A stretch of 64,000 nt of DNA from Desulfobacula sp. (lineage in GTDB: Bacteria; Desulfobacterota; Desulfobacteria; Desulfobacterales; Desulfobacteraceae), in contig JAMPXP010000010.1 in the NCBI GenBank assembly GCA_023701135.1, positions 124,001 through 188,000 of the forward strand, in the 5' to 3' direction. Positions 54,118 through 63,111 of the stretch are shown in pieces. The notes beneath the pieces were generated by a model. It saw only the letters and a list, made by a program, of their open reading frames with translations. It ran no database searches and had not been told where the DNA came from. Position 1 is the stretch's first letter. Each line of letters begins with the position of its first letter. The position numbers were made by a program, and so were the translations under genes.

Positions 54118-54897
54118 CTAATCTCCCTCCCCGATATAGGCTTTCAGAACCTGTTCATCGGCCTGGACCTCTTCCGGGGTGCCGATGGTGATGGGCTTCC
54201 CGAAATTGATGGCCATGACCCGGTCCGAAATATCCATGACCATTTTCATGTCATGCTCGATGAGAAGGATGGAAATCCCCAGCTCATCCTGGATATCCTT
54301 GATCCAGAAGATCATATCCTGTTTTTCTTCGGAATTCATCCCGGCGCAGGGCTCGTCCAGAAGCAGGAGATCCGGTTCCAAGGCCAGGGCCCGGCCCAGC
54401 TCAATGAGCTTCTGGGTCCCGTAGGGAAGGGCGCCCACAAAGGTATCCCTCACATTCTGGAGCTCGAGGAAATCAATAATATGCTCCACCCGTTCCCGGT
54501 GAAGAATTTCCTCCCTGCCGGCGGAGGAGGCTTTCCCCCACATGAACATGCCTTTGAAAAGCCCGGTCTTCATATGGATATGACGGCCCAACATGATATT
54601 TTCCATGGTGTTCATATGGGAAAACAGCTCAATGTTCTGGAAGGTCCGGGCAATACCCAGCCGGGCGATAACATCGGGTTTTTTACGGGTGATGGAACAG
54701 CCCTTGAACACAATGTCTCCCCGGCCTGGTTGATACAGCCCGGATATGCAGTTGAAGAGGGTGGTCTTTCCCGCCCCGTTGGGACCGATGACGGAAAAGA
54801 TCTCACCCTTGTTCATGGTAAAACCGATATCTTCCAGGGCCCTGATGCCGCCAAAGGAAATGGACAGGTCATCCACCCGGAAAAAAGCCTGGTCCAT
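54118..54897 (-). CDS. livG: Branched-chain amino acid-type ABC transporter ATPase (LivG)
   Basis: The 259-residue ATPase has Walker A GPNGAGKTTLFNCISGLYQP, the LivG-type GIARTFQNIELFSHMNTMENIMLGRH, a signature-region variant ALPYGTQKLIELGRAL (LPYGTQ instead of LSYGxQ), Walker B LLLLDEPCAGMNSEE and LIEHDMKMVMDISD. It pairs with LivF as the energy unit of the importer. Confidence 0.92.
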   Translation of the reverse strand: MDQAFFRVDDLSISFGGIRALEDIGFTMNKGEIFSVIGPNGAGKTTLFNCISGLYQPGRGDIVFKGCSITRKKPDVIARLGIARTFQNIELFSHMNTMENIMLGRHIHMKTGLFKGMFMWGKASSAGREEILHRERVEHIIDFLELQNVRDTFVGALPYGTQKLIELGRALALEPDLLLLDEPCAGMNSEEKQDMIFWIKDIQDELGISILLIEHDMKMVMDISDRVMAINFGKPITIGTPEEVQADEQVLKAYIGEGD

Positions 54898-54898
54898 A

Positions 54899-56089
54899 TT
54901 ATTTAATATCCATCCATTCCGTCAGTTTTTTTGCTTTTCCCTCGGCCAGACACTGGACGAGAAAGGTCTGGGAGGCTCCCTGGCGGGAATACATGTCATT
55001 TTTGTCAAAGGGCTTGAAATTGACCTCGGCGCCGAGTCCCTTGAATCCCTTGATCTTTTCCATTTCCGTAATAAATTTTTCCCGGGTCAGGTCCGGACCC
55101 ACATTTTTCAAGGCCTCAATCATGGGTTCCACAAACAAGATACCGGCATAATAAAAGAGTCCCCAGCGCTCTTCCTTGGCAGCATATTTATCAAACACCT
55201 CTTTTTTATATTTAACGATGGCAGGATAATCCGAGTCGGGTAATTCACCGAAGGTGGCGCAGATCACCCCTTCCCAGGCGCCTTTGGTGATGGACATCAT
55301 CAGCGGGAAATCAGAACAGGTACTGGTGCTCATGAACTGGGGCTCGAATTTCATGGCTTTGCTGATTCCCACCACCTTTGCCGCATGGGTGACCGTTGTC
55401 CAGAGCAGCACCATGTCCGCATCGGATTGTTTGAGTTTCATGACATGGGGGTTCAGGTCGGAATCGGCCGCTTCAAAGGACACCTCGGCAACGGTTTTCA
55501 GGCCGTGGGCCTTCAGTTCTTCCTGGGCGCCGCGAAGGCCGTTCTTCCCGTATTCATCATTCAGATAGGCCACGGCCACTTTTTTCTTGCCCATTTTCTC
55601 GATGGCATACCGGACCAGGGCCTTTGCCTCACCGTCATAGAGCGGATAAACGGCGAACAGGTTCCTCTGGGGAGGATTGACCCAGTTGAGAGACCCGGCG
55701 GCAGGCCCCACCCAGGGGACATTGTTCTGGGCCAGATAATCTTTCACGGCCATGCCGGGAGAGGTTCCGACCCCGCTGGCCCAGGCAAAGATGCCCGTGC
55801 CTTCCTGGAGTTCTTTAACACCGGCAACGGTCTTGGCCGGGTTATACCCGTCGTCAAACATGTGATAGACGATTTTCCGGCCATGGATTCCGCCGTTATC
55901 GTTGATCCACTGGAAATAGGCGCCGGTCCCCCTTGCCACGGACCCCCAGGCGGCGGCCGGGCCCGTCTGGGGACCCCACTGGCCGATATGGATTTCCGTA
56001 TCCGTGACCCCGACTTCTGCGAACAGGTTTGGAGCAAGGCTCAATACAAAAGCCAGAGAAACAACCAAAAGCATTAAACTTTTTTTCAT
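54899..56089 (-). CDS. ABC transporter substrate-binding protein (LivK-like)
   Basis: The 396-residue periplasmic protein has a signal peptide (MLLVVSLAFVLSLAPNLFA) and a type I binding fold: IHIGQWGPQTGPAAAWGSVARGTGAYFQWINDNGGIHGRKI, VPWVGPAAGS, VAVAYLNDEYGKNGLRG. The subgroup with 'TEIHIGQWGPQTGPAA' is common beside acyl-CoA ligases in deltaproteobacteria and may bind organic acids or aromatic compounds rather than amino acids. The ligand is not predictable here. Confidence 0.88.
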   Translation of the reverse strand: MKKSLMLLVVSLAFVLSLAPNLFAEVGVTDTEIHIGQWGPQTGPAAAWGSVARGTGAYFQWINDNGGIHGRKIVYHMFDDGYNPAKTVAGVKELQEGTGIFAWASGVGTSPGMAVKDYLAQNNVPWVGPAAGSLNWVNPPQRNLFAVYPLYDGEAKALVRYAIEKMGKKKVAVAYLNDEYGKNGLRGAQEELKAHGLKTVAEVSFEAADSDLNPHVMKLKQSDADMVLLWTTVTHAAKVVGISKAMKFEPQFMSTSTCSDFPLMMSITKGAWEGVICATFGELPDSDYPAIVKYKKEVFDKYAAKEERWGLFYYAGILFVEPMIEALKNVGPDLTREKFITEMEKIKGFKGLGAEVNFKPFDKNDMYSRQGASQTFLVQCLAEGKAKKLTEWMDIK

Positions 56090-56139
56090 CTTTCCCTCCT
56101 TTTATTATTTTTATTTCTCACCCGCGGGCTTGTTCCGGA

Positions 56140-57015
56140 TTATACCTTTTTTACGTAATGCCGGGCAAAAAGACCGCTGGGTTTGAAACACAATACTGCC
56201 ACGATAATCACAAAAGCCACCACCGTCTTGAACTCAATGGAAATATAACCGCCGAACAGATTCTCAATAATCCCCAGCATATAGGCTGCCACCACGGCGC
56301 CGGGCAAAGAGGTCATGCCGCCCATGACCGCTGCGGCAAAGCCTTTGAGCATGGGGTCCCACATCATATAGGGATGCATGATGGTGGGAGAAATCAAAAG
56401 ACCGGCCACGGCTCCCACCAGGGACGAAATCCCCCAGGTCACCATCAGAATCCGGTTGGTTCGGACCCCGACGATCCGGGCAGCCACGCTATTCTGCTGG
56501 GTGGCTTTCATGGCAAGGCCCAGTTTTGAAAATCTGAAAAATACGAAGAGCACCACCATGAGCACCAGGGCTGAGACCAGGGTCAGGATATCCAGTTTTT
56601 TCAGGAAAATATCGCCGATAAAGAGGCTGTCATAGGGGTCTATGGGAAAGGGCATGGTTTTCTGTTCTGCCCCGAATTTCCAGGAGACAAATCCCAGGAT
56701 CACCATTTCAATGCCGATGGTGATCACGATCATCCCCAGTACATTGGGCTCCTTTGCACGCCGCAGCACGGCGAATTCCAGGAAACACCCCAGAACGGCG
56801 GCAAACAGGAAGGCGAGGGAAAAGGCAAGATAGACGTTCAGGTTAAAAGATGTCAGGAGCATCATGGCAAAAAAGGACGAGATCAGGGCCATCTCCCCCT
56901 GGGCAAAATTCGGCACCTCTGAGGTCTTATAAATAATAACCATGGCAAGTCCCATGAGGGCATAGGAACTTCCCGTTGCAATGCCGCTGACAATCATCTG
57001 GATTAAATCCGTCAT
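56140..57015 (-). CDS. ABC transporter permease (LivH-like)
   Basis: The 291-residue protein has about eight membrane helices and the LivH opening IQMIVSGIATGSSYALMGLAMVIIYKTSEVPNFAQGEMAL (N-F-A-Q/H-G-E motif). Further motifs are GMIVITIGIEM and AAVMGGMTSLPGAVVAAYMLG, the EAA-like loop that contacts the ATPases. It forms the channel together with the LivM-like protein. Confidence 0.9.
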   Translation of the reverse strand: MTDLIQMIVSGIATGSSYALMGLAMVIIYKTSEVPNFAQGEMALISSFFAMMLLTSFNLNVYLAFSLAFLFAAVLGCFLEFAVLRRAKEPNVLGMIVITIGIEMVILGFVSWKFGAEQKTMPFPIDPYDSLFIGDIFLKKLDILTLVSALVLMVVLFVFFRFSKLGLAMKATQQNSVAARIVGVRTNRILMVTWGISSLVGAVAGLLISPTIMHPYMMWDPMLKGFAAAVMGGMTSLPGAVVAAYMLGIIENLFGGYISIEFKTVVAFVIIVAVLCFKPSGLFARHYVKKV

Positions 57016-57029
57016 GCAAATCTCCGAAA

Positions 57030-58079
57030 CTAAAAAGGCCAGGTGCGCCAGTATTTTTTCGTCCTGATCCAGACCCCGAACAATCCCAGGGGTTCAAACA
57101 GCATGATCAGGATCATGATGGTGCCGAATACGATAAATTGAATATTGGACACCCCGGTGATGGAAAACCAGTTTTTGGACAAATGCTCCAGCCAGTCTCC
57201 GATATAGGGGATGCTCAGGATATTTCTGAGTTTTAAATCCAGCCAGCACAGCAGGGTAGCCCCTGCAATGGAGCCCATCATGGAGCCGAGACCCCCCACC
57301 ACCACCATGGCAAGAAACATGATGGACATCATCAGGGTGAAAATCTCGGGTTCAATGAATTTTAGCACAAAGGCATAGAGCCCCCCGCCGATCCCGGCAT
57401 AAAATGCACTCACGGCAAAGGCCAGGGTTTTATAATACAGGATGTTCACGCCCATGGTGCTGGCGGCAATGTCGGCATCCCGGATGGCGATAAAGGCCCG
57501 GCCCACCCGGGTCCGGATCAGGTTCCGCATGAACAGCAGAAGAAATATGGTCAGGGTGATGAGCAGGATATAAAATTCTTTGTCCGTATCAATGATCCAG
57601 GACCCGATGGTGATATCCGGCGCATGAAGCCCTTCCCTGCCGCCGAAGAGTTGCACCCGGCCGATGACCTGGGTGATGGTGAGACCAAACCCCAGGGTGG
57701 CGATGGCCAGATAGGGCCCTTCCAGCCTGAGGGAGGGCAGGCCCAGGAAAAATCCGAATCCGGCCGCAATCAGGGCCGCACCGGGCAGGGCCAACAGAAA
57801 GGGCAGGCCCGCCTTGGCCATGAGGATGATGGTGCCATAGGCGCCGATGGCAAAAAAACCGGCATGACCCAGGGAAATCTGGCCCGTATACCCGACCAGA
57901 AGATTCAGGCCCGTGGCGACAATAATATTAATGGCAATATAATTGGCCACATACACATAATAATTTTCCGCAAACAGGGGAAAAAGGTAGAGTGCCCCCA
58001 GGAGAACCACGAACCAGAAGACGACTGCCGGAGAAGAGAAAAGCCTGACATCCTCATAATAATCCCTTTTCATATCCAT
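57030..58079 (-). CDS. ABC transporter permease (LivM-like)
   Basis: The 349-residue protein has nine to ten membrane helices and LivM motifs: TGLNLLVGYTGQISLGHAGFFAIGAY, GPYLAIATLGFGLTITQVI, FIAIRDADIAASTMGVN and AMVVVGGLGSMMGSIAGA. It is the first gene of the six-gene operon permease M, permease H, binding protein, ATPase G, ATPase F, acyl-CoA ligase. The 207-base gap to the tRNA upstream shows no gene. Confidence 0.9.
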   Translation of the reverse strand: MDMKRDYYEDVRLFSSPAVVFWFVVLLGALYLFPLFAENYYVYVANYIAINIIVATGLNLLVGYTGQISLGHAGFFAIGAYGTIILMAKAGLPFLLALPGAALIAAGFGFFLGLPSLRLEGPYLAIATLGFGLTITQVIGRVQLFGGREGLHAPDITIGSWIIDTDKEFYILLITLTIFLLLFMRNLIRTRVGRAFIAIRDADIAASTMGVNILYYKTLAFAVSAFYAGIGGGLYAFVLKFIEPEIFTLMMSIMFLAMVVVGGLGSMMGSIAGATLLCWLDLKLRNILSIPYIGDWLEHLSKNWFSITGVSNIQFIVFGTIMILIMLFEPLGLFGVWIRTKKYWRTWPF

Positions 58080-58287
58080 ACGAAATTATCCTTTTTGCTC
58101 AATGGCCTGACAAGATGATCTTTGTCTCTTCTTATTTTTAATGCTTACCTGTTGTCAAGCAAAAAGAAAGAAGGTTCAAAGAATAAACGCTGTTCAAATG
58201 GAAATTTCTCCCGGCTTTGTAATTATTTAGACTTTCCGGCAAACAGGGGCTTGAATATTCCGCCATTATTTAGTATTTTATGCCCAC

Positions 58288-58363
58288 GCCAATGTAGCTC
58301 AGGTGGTAGAGCAGCTCACTCGTAATGAGCAGGCCTGCGGTTCGAGTCCGCACATTGGCTCCA
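58288..58363 (+). tRNA. tRNA-Thr (anticodon CGT)
   Basis: The 76 bases fold into a full cloverleaf: acceptor GCCAATG/CATTGGC, D-arm GCTCAGGTGGTAGAGC, anticodon stem GCTCA/TGAGC with loop CTCGTAA (anticodon CGT, reading ACG), T-arm TGCGG-TTCGAGT-CCGCA, encoded CCA. It marks the boundary of an integrated element and is its probable attachment site. Confidence 0.95.
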
Positions 58364-58371
58364 GTAATATC

Positions 58372-58407
58372 AAGGCTCTTGGAGTTTTTCCTCAAGAGCT
58401 TTTTTTA
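58372..58407 (+). terminator. Rho-independent terminator after the tRNA
   Basis: The stem AAGGCTCTTG/CAAGAGCTTT (with one G-U pair) lies a few bases behind the tRNA CCA and is followed by a T-run to 58407. It may terminate the tRNA transcript and, in the opposite direction, weakly the integrase transcript. Confidence 0.75.
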
Positions 58408-58411
58408 TTTG

Positions 58412-58453
58412 TGTGAGACTCTGTGTGAGACTTTTAACAATTGATGTGAGACT
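58412..58453. repeat. Three direct TGTGAGACT repeats between tRNA and integrase
   Basis: TGTGAGACT occurs at 58412-58420, 58424-58432 and 58445-58453, and its core in inverse orientation (GTCTCAC) at 58525-58531, over the integrase stop codon. Spaced short repeats beside an att site are typical arm-type binding sites for tyrosine integrases. Confidence 0.55.
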
Positions 58454-58527
58454 CATTTTCGAAATGAACTCAGTGCCAGCATTTTTTTGATAGCTGGATT
58501 GAACTGGGTTAATATCAATGATGTGTC

Positions 58528-59619
58528 TCACGCCACTACCGTACTTGCAACTTTCTTTTCTGTTTTTTCAAATTTCGCGTCCAAGATATCCATTGCAGCC
58601 TGTTGACTATTTCCGATGGAATGCAAATAGATTTCCGTTGTCTTTCTGTTTTCATGGCCAAGAATTCTTTGAATATCCCCGATGGGGACGTTCTGATGAT
58701 CAAGCAATGATGCACCAAAGTGCCTTAAAGGATGATAACGGAAATATTTAACACCCGCTTGCTGACATAGATTTTTCATTAACTGTTTTCGATCAGTATA
58801 TGGCCCCTCTGTAAGCTCACCCAATTTACAGCTCCAATACTTATGCCAGAACACCCAAGGTTTGTCCTTGTTTCGTTCAGCATATCGTTTTGACAATATC
58901 CCGTGAAGCTTGTTATTCATTGCAATACGCCTTGGAGTTAGGCTTCCACCCCTTTTTTTCCGGGTATAAAGGTACAGATATCGTTCCTTTAAATGAACAT
59001 CTTCCCAAGTGAGATGGTTTATTTCAGACATCCTGCCCATTGTGCAAGCAATTACCCACAGATAATCCTGTGATTCAGGATCAGCAGAATTAATAACCTT
59101 TAAAACATCCTCTATACTCGGCACATATTTAACCTTTTTTTCAACAGGGAAAAATGCTAAACCTATCGTGGGATTATTTGATATCCAGTTTCTTGGACTG
59201 ACCATTCCAAAATTAAACATAGCCCTCAACATGGTTAACTGCATATTGGCGGAAATCGCTGAAACTGATTTTTTTTGTTTATAAACAAAAGCTTGGATCA
59301 TGTCTGAAGTAATTTCACTGCAAATCATTTTGCCCCAAAGTCTGCACCAGCGTTTTGCAGCATAAATGTGATTTGTGTAATAACGAACACTGTTATACTC
59401 CTTGACGTAATCCAATCTCCTATTCACCAATTCCAAGAATTCCATGTCGGTTTGGATTGGGCCTGTTATCAGCGAGGCCGGGTTCAACACCTCCTTTCTT
59501 TTTTCTGCCTCTGCTGACTGTGCTTCTTTCTTTGTCGTGAACCATGCTTCCGTGTGCCTGGTTCCTTTCAGGGTGAAGTCGTACCTCCACCCTTTCCCTT
59601 TTACCGAATAAATACTCAT
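58528..59619 (-). CDS. Tyrosine recombinase/integrase of the tRNA-Thr element
   Basis: The 363-residue protein has an N-terminal Arm/SAM-like part and a catalytic domain with Arg in CTMGRMSEINHLTWEDV, Lys in YTRKKRGG, H-x-x-R in YHPLRHFGASLL, His in ILGHENRKTTEIYLH and the Tyr nucleophile in EIYLH. It should integrate the element at the adjacent tRNA. The start at 59619 is supported by AAAGGAGG; a longer frame to 59670 has none. Its first 200 bases overlap the preceding AlpA-like frame. Confidence 0.9.
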   Translation of the reverse strand: MSIYSVKGKGWRYDFTLKGTRHTEAWFTTKKEAQSAEAEKRKEVLNPASLITGPIQTDMEFLELVNRRLDYVKEYNSVRYYTNHIYAAKRWCRLWGKMICSEITSDMIQAFVYKQKKSVSAISANMQLTMLRAMFNFGMVSPRNWISNNPTIGLAFFPVEKKVKYVPSIEDVLKVINSADPESQDYLWVIACTMGRMSEINHLTWEDVHLKERYLYLYTRKKRGGSLTPRRIAMNNKLHGILSKRYAERNKDKPWVFWHKYWSCKLGELTEGPYTDRKQLMKNLCQQAGVKYFRYHPLRHFGASLLDHQNVPIGDIQRILGHENRKTTEIYLHSIGNSQQAAMDILDAKFEKTEKKVASTVVA

Positions 59620-59764
59620 AAAGGTCCTCCTTTGCTGGAAAAAATAGAGAACCTCCGAGTTTCCGTCCACCCAGGATCTTCCAGTTTTTGTACACCCAGG
59701 ATGTACTTTTCTGAAGATATTGAGCGGTCTCCTCGATGGTTATTATATTTTTTTCATCAGCCAT
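59420..59764 (-). CDS. AlpA/excisionase-like small HTH protein
   Basis: The 114-residue frame starts with a MerR/AlpA-type HTH (NIITIEETAQYLQKSTSWVYKNW, then GGRKLGGSLFFPAKEDLYEYLFGKRE), as in excisionases and helix-turn-helix plasmid or phage proteins. Residues from about 53 on lie inside the integrase gene in another frame and look basic and unstructured, so the real protein may be just the HTH with a tail of chance. The integrase ribosome-binding site is within its codons for AKEDLYEY, which couples both genes. Confidence 0.7.
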   Translation of the reverse strand: MADEKNIITIEETAQYLQKSTSWVYKNWKILGGRKLGGSLFFPAKEDLYEYLFGKRERVEVRLHPERNQAHGSMVHDKERSTVSRGRKKKGGVEPGLADNRPNPNRHGILGIGE

Positions 59765-59875
59765 TGTAAAATTATTTTCTCCTTGAATCAGGGTTAGAAA
59801 GTTATCTGATTCAAAAGGGAGAATTTATGTGTCGTTTTAGGACTTTTTGTGTCGAGGCTGATTTTTATTGATTAT

Positions 59876-59914
59876 TTAAAAAAAATACCCCCTTGCCAGG
59901 ATGACAAGAGGGTA
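59876..59914 (-). terminator. Rho-independent terminator of the 642-residue gene
   Basis: Read on the minus strand, TACCCTCTTG pairs with CAAGGGGGTA (one mismatch) and is followed by a run of T. It lies 33 bases after the stop of the gene at 59947-61875. Confidence 0.75.
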
Positions 59915-59946
59915 GGTAATCGGGATGGAATGGATCGGGAGAATTA

Positions 59947-61875
59947 TCAGTATAAATGCCATTCAATATTAGGGTCAGACTTGTACATTACAGAACCTTC
60001 TGCAGACAACTTTCTTAACCCGGCATTTCTATAAAATTTATTTGATAAGCCATGAATTGATTGGGCCAAATGTAAATACAGCTCTGGGTTATGGCTTTCA
60101 ATTTTTTTAATTGCCCTTGAAATGCTTTTTTCAATCCTATCATATCTTTTTTTGGCTTCCATAACGGGAAATTCTTTTTTCGTTTTTCTAAATGAAATAT
60201 AATATTCTTGAAGATACGTTATGAATTCGTCAAGCTTCTGTTCTGCTATTTGAATCCTTGGTATATCATTATTTTGCTTTGCCTCTGAAAGAGCTTGCTC
60301 CAGTTTCATTTTTTCTTTTTTAAATGATCTATACCCTTCATCATCCATCATATCATGAACGCCAATTGTCTTTTTTGGCTTTTTATCATTATTATTATTT
60401 CCACCCCCTTGACTGCTGAGTTTATGTTGCCCTTTACGAGAACATTGAGAAGGATCAATCCCACCAGCTATATCCAAATCAGAATAGCTGAAATATTCAT
60501 TTGGATTGCTTAAAAGAAAATAGACATACTGCAGTCCGCTATCTCTCAACCCTGGAATAAAATTGTTATTAAATCTAATAGTCCAGCCTGGGCCTGCATA
60601 ATGAAATGAAAAAGGCTTTTCTAAACCTAACCCTTGATTCGTAACTTCATGTAATCGATCCAGATAGCTCTCTTTAAGCTCCCAAACGGCGGCATATGAA
60701 AATGTATTAGATTGGAGTAGGCCTTCATATTTTTCCAAAAAATCAATGAGGTTGTCTTTTAAAAATTCCTGAACATATTGCTTGTGAAAATTCTCTTGAA
60801 TGAGGTCCACCATTTTTTTGTGATTATTTCTTATAGCAGTTGAAAATCCGGTATCTTCATCAGGGTGATTTTCGAATGAAAAATTTTCCGGAATCCCTTT
60901 ACCATAATACGGGTCACCCTTAACCCAAAAATAATCACAATTTTTCAGTGGCTCTCTAACGAAGGGGTTCAATTCGATTGGATCTGAAATCAAAATACCA
61001 AAAAATTTCCCTGCTTTTTCAAAATCAATTTCAATCTGTTTCTTTCGTTTTTCTATGTCTTCTTTCTTGAGATAATGGAATTCATAGTTTTTTAAATCCT
61101 TCTTCATAGATTCTTCTGTATCAATTAATACCTGACCAATTTGCATCCCATTGTAATAATTGTATTTTGAGAGTGAATCAATTTTCTCCATCAGATCATG
61201 AAAATAATGATAACGGGGGAATACCTTTTTCTTTTTTTCATTTTCGTAGTTCGTTATTTCGGCTATGCTCTTTTTATTAAACCAATAAATGCCTGTATAG
61301 GTCCCTGCTGGTTCAATGCTATCTGAAATGTCATAAGAGCAAAATGAACCTTGTAAATCCTTTCCTTCTCCTGAAATCGTCATCATGAAATCATCAAAAA
61401 ATTCAAGAGTGTCTATTGGTTTATCGTAAGCATACTCATGAATACAAAAATCTTTAATTTCAGCACTGCTCTCTCCAAAAGGGGAATAATACCTCAAATT
61501 CACTGGAATCAATTCTGACATCCAACTTGATGATTGGTTTTTATTATCCGGATTATTTTTGTTGAGCATTGACCATGAGTTTAGAAATTTTTTAAAATTC
61601 TTAATTTCCCGGGCCTTCATTTTATAAAAGTCTGTTTTAAGGCATTTAGGACATGTTATCCCTGTATATCCATCGATTTTTTCATCCATTATCAGTTTTT
61701 CTTTTTCGGAAGGCCCAAACAATGGATCAGCATATTCATATCGTTTTTCTTCATGAAGAAAAATCACCCCGTATAACCAAACAGATAATTTTATTGAATC
61801 CTCACAATATACCTGGTTACAATTTTCATTCCGGCATTTATCAATTCCGAATTTTTCGAACGCGATTGATTCCAT
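59947..61875 (-). CDS. Unknown 642-residue cargo protein with N-terminal zinc-binding cysteines
   Basis: I do not recognise a family. Cysteines CRNENCNQVYC (residues 14-24) and CPKC near residue 75 could form a zinc site. The middle part is rich in aromatic and charged residues, and a Ser/Gly/Asn-rich stretch occurs near residue 490. The C-terminal 130 residues are predicted coiled coil (KMKLEQALSEAKQNNDIPRIQIAEQKLDEF). The gene is AT-rich, single, with its own terminator, and lies inside the integrated element between two recombinase genes. A defence or regulatory role is possible; nothing proves it. Confidence 0.55.
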   Translation of the reverse strand: MESIAFEKFGIDKCRNENCNQVYCEDSIKLSVWLYGVIFLHEEKRYEYADPLFGPSEKEKLIMDEKIDGYTGITCPKCLKTDFYKMKAREIKNFKKFLNSWSMLNKNNPDNKNQSSSWMSELIPVNLRYYSPFGESSAEIKDFCIHEYAYDKPIDTLEFFDDFMMTISGEGKDLQGSFCSYDISDSIEPAGTYTGIYWFNKKSIAEITNYENEKKKKVFPRYHYFHDLMEKIDSLSKYNYYNGMQIGQVLIDTEESMKKDLKNYEFHYLKKEDIEKRKKQIEIDFEKAGKFFGILISDPIELNPFVREPLKNCDYFWVKGDPYYGKGIPENFSFENHPDEDTGFSTAIRNNHKKMVDLIQENFHKQYVQEFLKDNLIDFLEKYEGLLQSNTFSYAAVWELKESYLDRLHEVTNQGLGLEKPFSFHYAGPGWTIRFNNNFIPGLRDSGLQYVYFLLSNPNEYFSYSDLDIAGGIDPSQCSRKGQHKLSSQGGGNNNNDKKPKKTIGVHDMMDDEGYRSFKKEKMKLEQALSEAKQNNDIPRIQIAEQKLDEFITYLQEYYISFRKTKKEFPVMEAKKRYDRIEKSISRAIKKIESHNPELYLHLAQSIHGLSNKFYRNAGLRKLSAEGSVMYKSDPNIEWHLY

Positions 61876-62094
61876 GACCTCTCCAGAATTTGAATGATTG
61901 AATATTTTTGATCTTAAATAAAATTAATGGCGTAAACAAGAAATTTTAATGATTTCATCGTCCATCGTCCAGATATATCCAGCGTCGGCCTGGAGAAGCC
62001 TTGTGGGATTTGCTTTGGACGCTGAAGGCAGTTTGGACGATGATTTTGATAAAAGTTTTTTCAGGCGGGGGAATTGGTTTTTAACCGACCTCGT

Positions 62095-62670
62095 TCATGA
62101 GAAGTTCGCAAACCTCCTTTCTTCAATGCCGATATACCTCATCGTGATGGCCGGGGAAGAATGATTATACCGCTTACACAAGATTTCAAAGCCCGCCCCG
62201 AACGTGACCCGCTGGTGATACCCAAAAGTTTTGCGCAAAGTGTGAGCCCCGTACTGCCCCTTCAAATTGATTGCTTCGGCCCAGGACCTGATCATCCTGC
62301 CGACACTCTGGCTGGAAATATGCCCCTTGCCTTTCCTGGAAGCAAAAAGATAATCCCCTGGAACCGGTTTGACCTCCTGGATGTATATCTGAAGGGCTTT
62401 AAAAACTGAATTGTTGATGACCAGGACATTTTCTTTTCCAGTCTTGCTCTCGGTGATTTTGATAACGGCTCCCGGCTTTAGTCCTTCCACCTGGCTGTAT
62501 TTCAACCTGACCAGGTCATTTGCCCTCAATCCGTTATTGATCCCAAGGGTCCAGAGAAGAAAATCCCGTGGCTTGGATTTCAATAGCCGGGAAATGGCCT
62601 TGATATCTTTCTGCTTCCGGATTGGTTCTGATGTGATCTTGGACCCTTTTTTCAAACCTGTTCTTTTCAT
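62095..62670 (-). CDS. Short tyrosine recombinase (catalytic domain only)
   Basis: The 191-residue protein has only the catalytic domain: NNGLRANDLVRLKY (Arg I), ITESKTGKEN (Lys), YGAHTLRKTFGYH (H-x-x-R), CKRYNHSSPAITMRYIGI (His and Tyr). The N-terminal SAM-like domain is missing. Such short forms occur with mobile islands of several phyla, often as resolvase-like accessory enzymes. It differs strongly from the integrase at 58528, so the island has two recombinases. Confidence 0.8.
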   Translation of the reverse strand: MKRTGLKKGSKITSEPIRKQKDIKAISRLLKSKPRDFLLWTLGINNGLRANDLVRLKYSQVEGLKPGAVIKITESKTGKENVLVINNSVFKALQIYIQEVKPVPGDYLFASRKGKGHISSQSVGRMIRSWAEAINLKGQYGAHTLRKTFGYHQRVTFGAGFEILCKRYNHSSPAITMRYIGIEERRFANFS

Positions 62671-63111
62671 GATGGTGCCTCCTTCAATGTTTAGATTAAT
62701 GGTGAATATGATGGAAACTGGACATTTAAAAGTGACCAGTTTTATTGAAATGCTGGAAAGGCTCTAATGATATGGCTTTAGGCGTATTTGGGATGATCAG
62801 TTTTATGTAAAAGTAAGCATTGGGGAATCAGAGGATGGGTAATGACGAGTCATTTTCAAGCATTGAGCGACTATTTCTTCCACCAGCCCAGGCTTTTTAA
62901 AAAATACAAACCAATATATTTGTTATTTTAATTTCACTGTCCTCCTAAATCAGAAAACCATTTCATCAATGAAGTTTTCTTATTGAGTCAATAAAAACTT
63001 GAAAAAACTCTTAATCGAATGATAAGATAATTAAGAATCTTAAAACTTAATTAGATCATTGGTTATTGTTTTGGGTTAAATTATTCAGCCTTATTTCTGG
63101 GAGATCATCTT
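62671..63111. other. Intergenic region without recognisable gene
   Basis: These 441 bases lie between divergent genes. They are AT-rich, in particular from 62880 on, and contain stops in all frames at short distance. I see no RNA gene, strong hairpin or repeat. GGGAG at 63099-63103 is the ribosome-binding site of the following gene. Confidence 0.6.

Noticed and set aside
61949-62164. Small plus-strand frame between island genes
   Set aside because: It overlaps the 3' end of the short recombinase in antisense and has no start context. The repeated CATCGTCC words there look like simple sequence.
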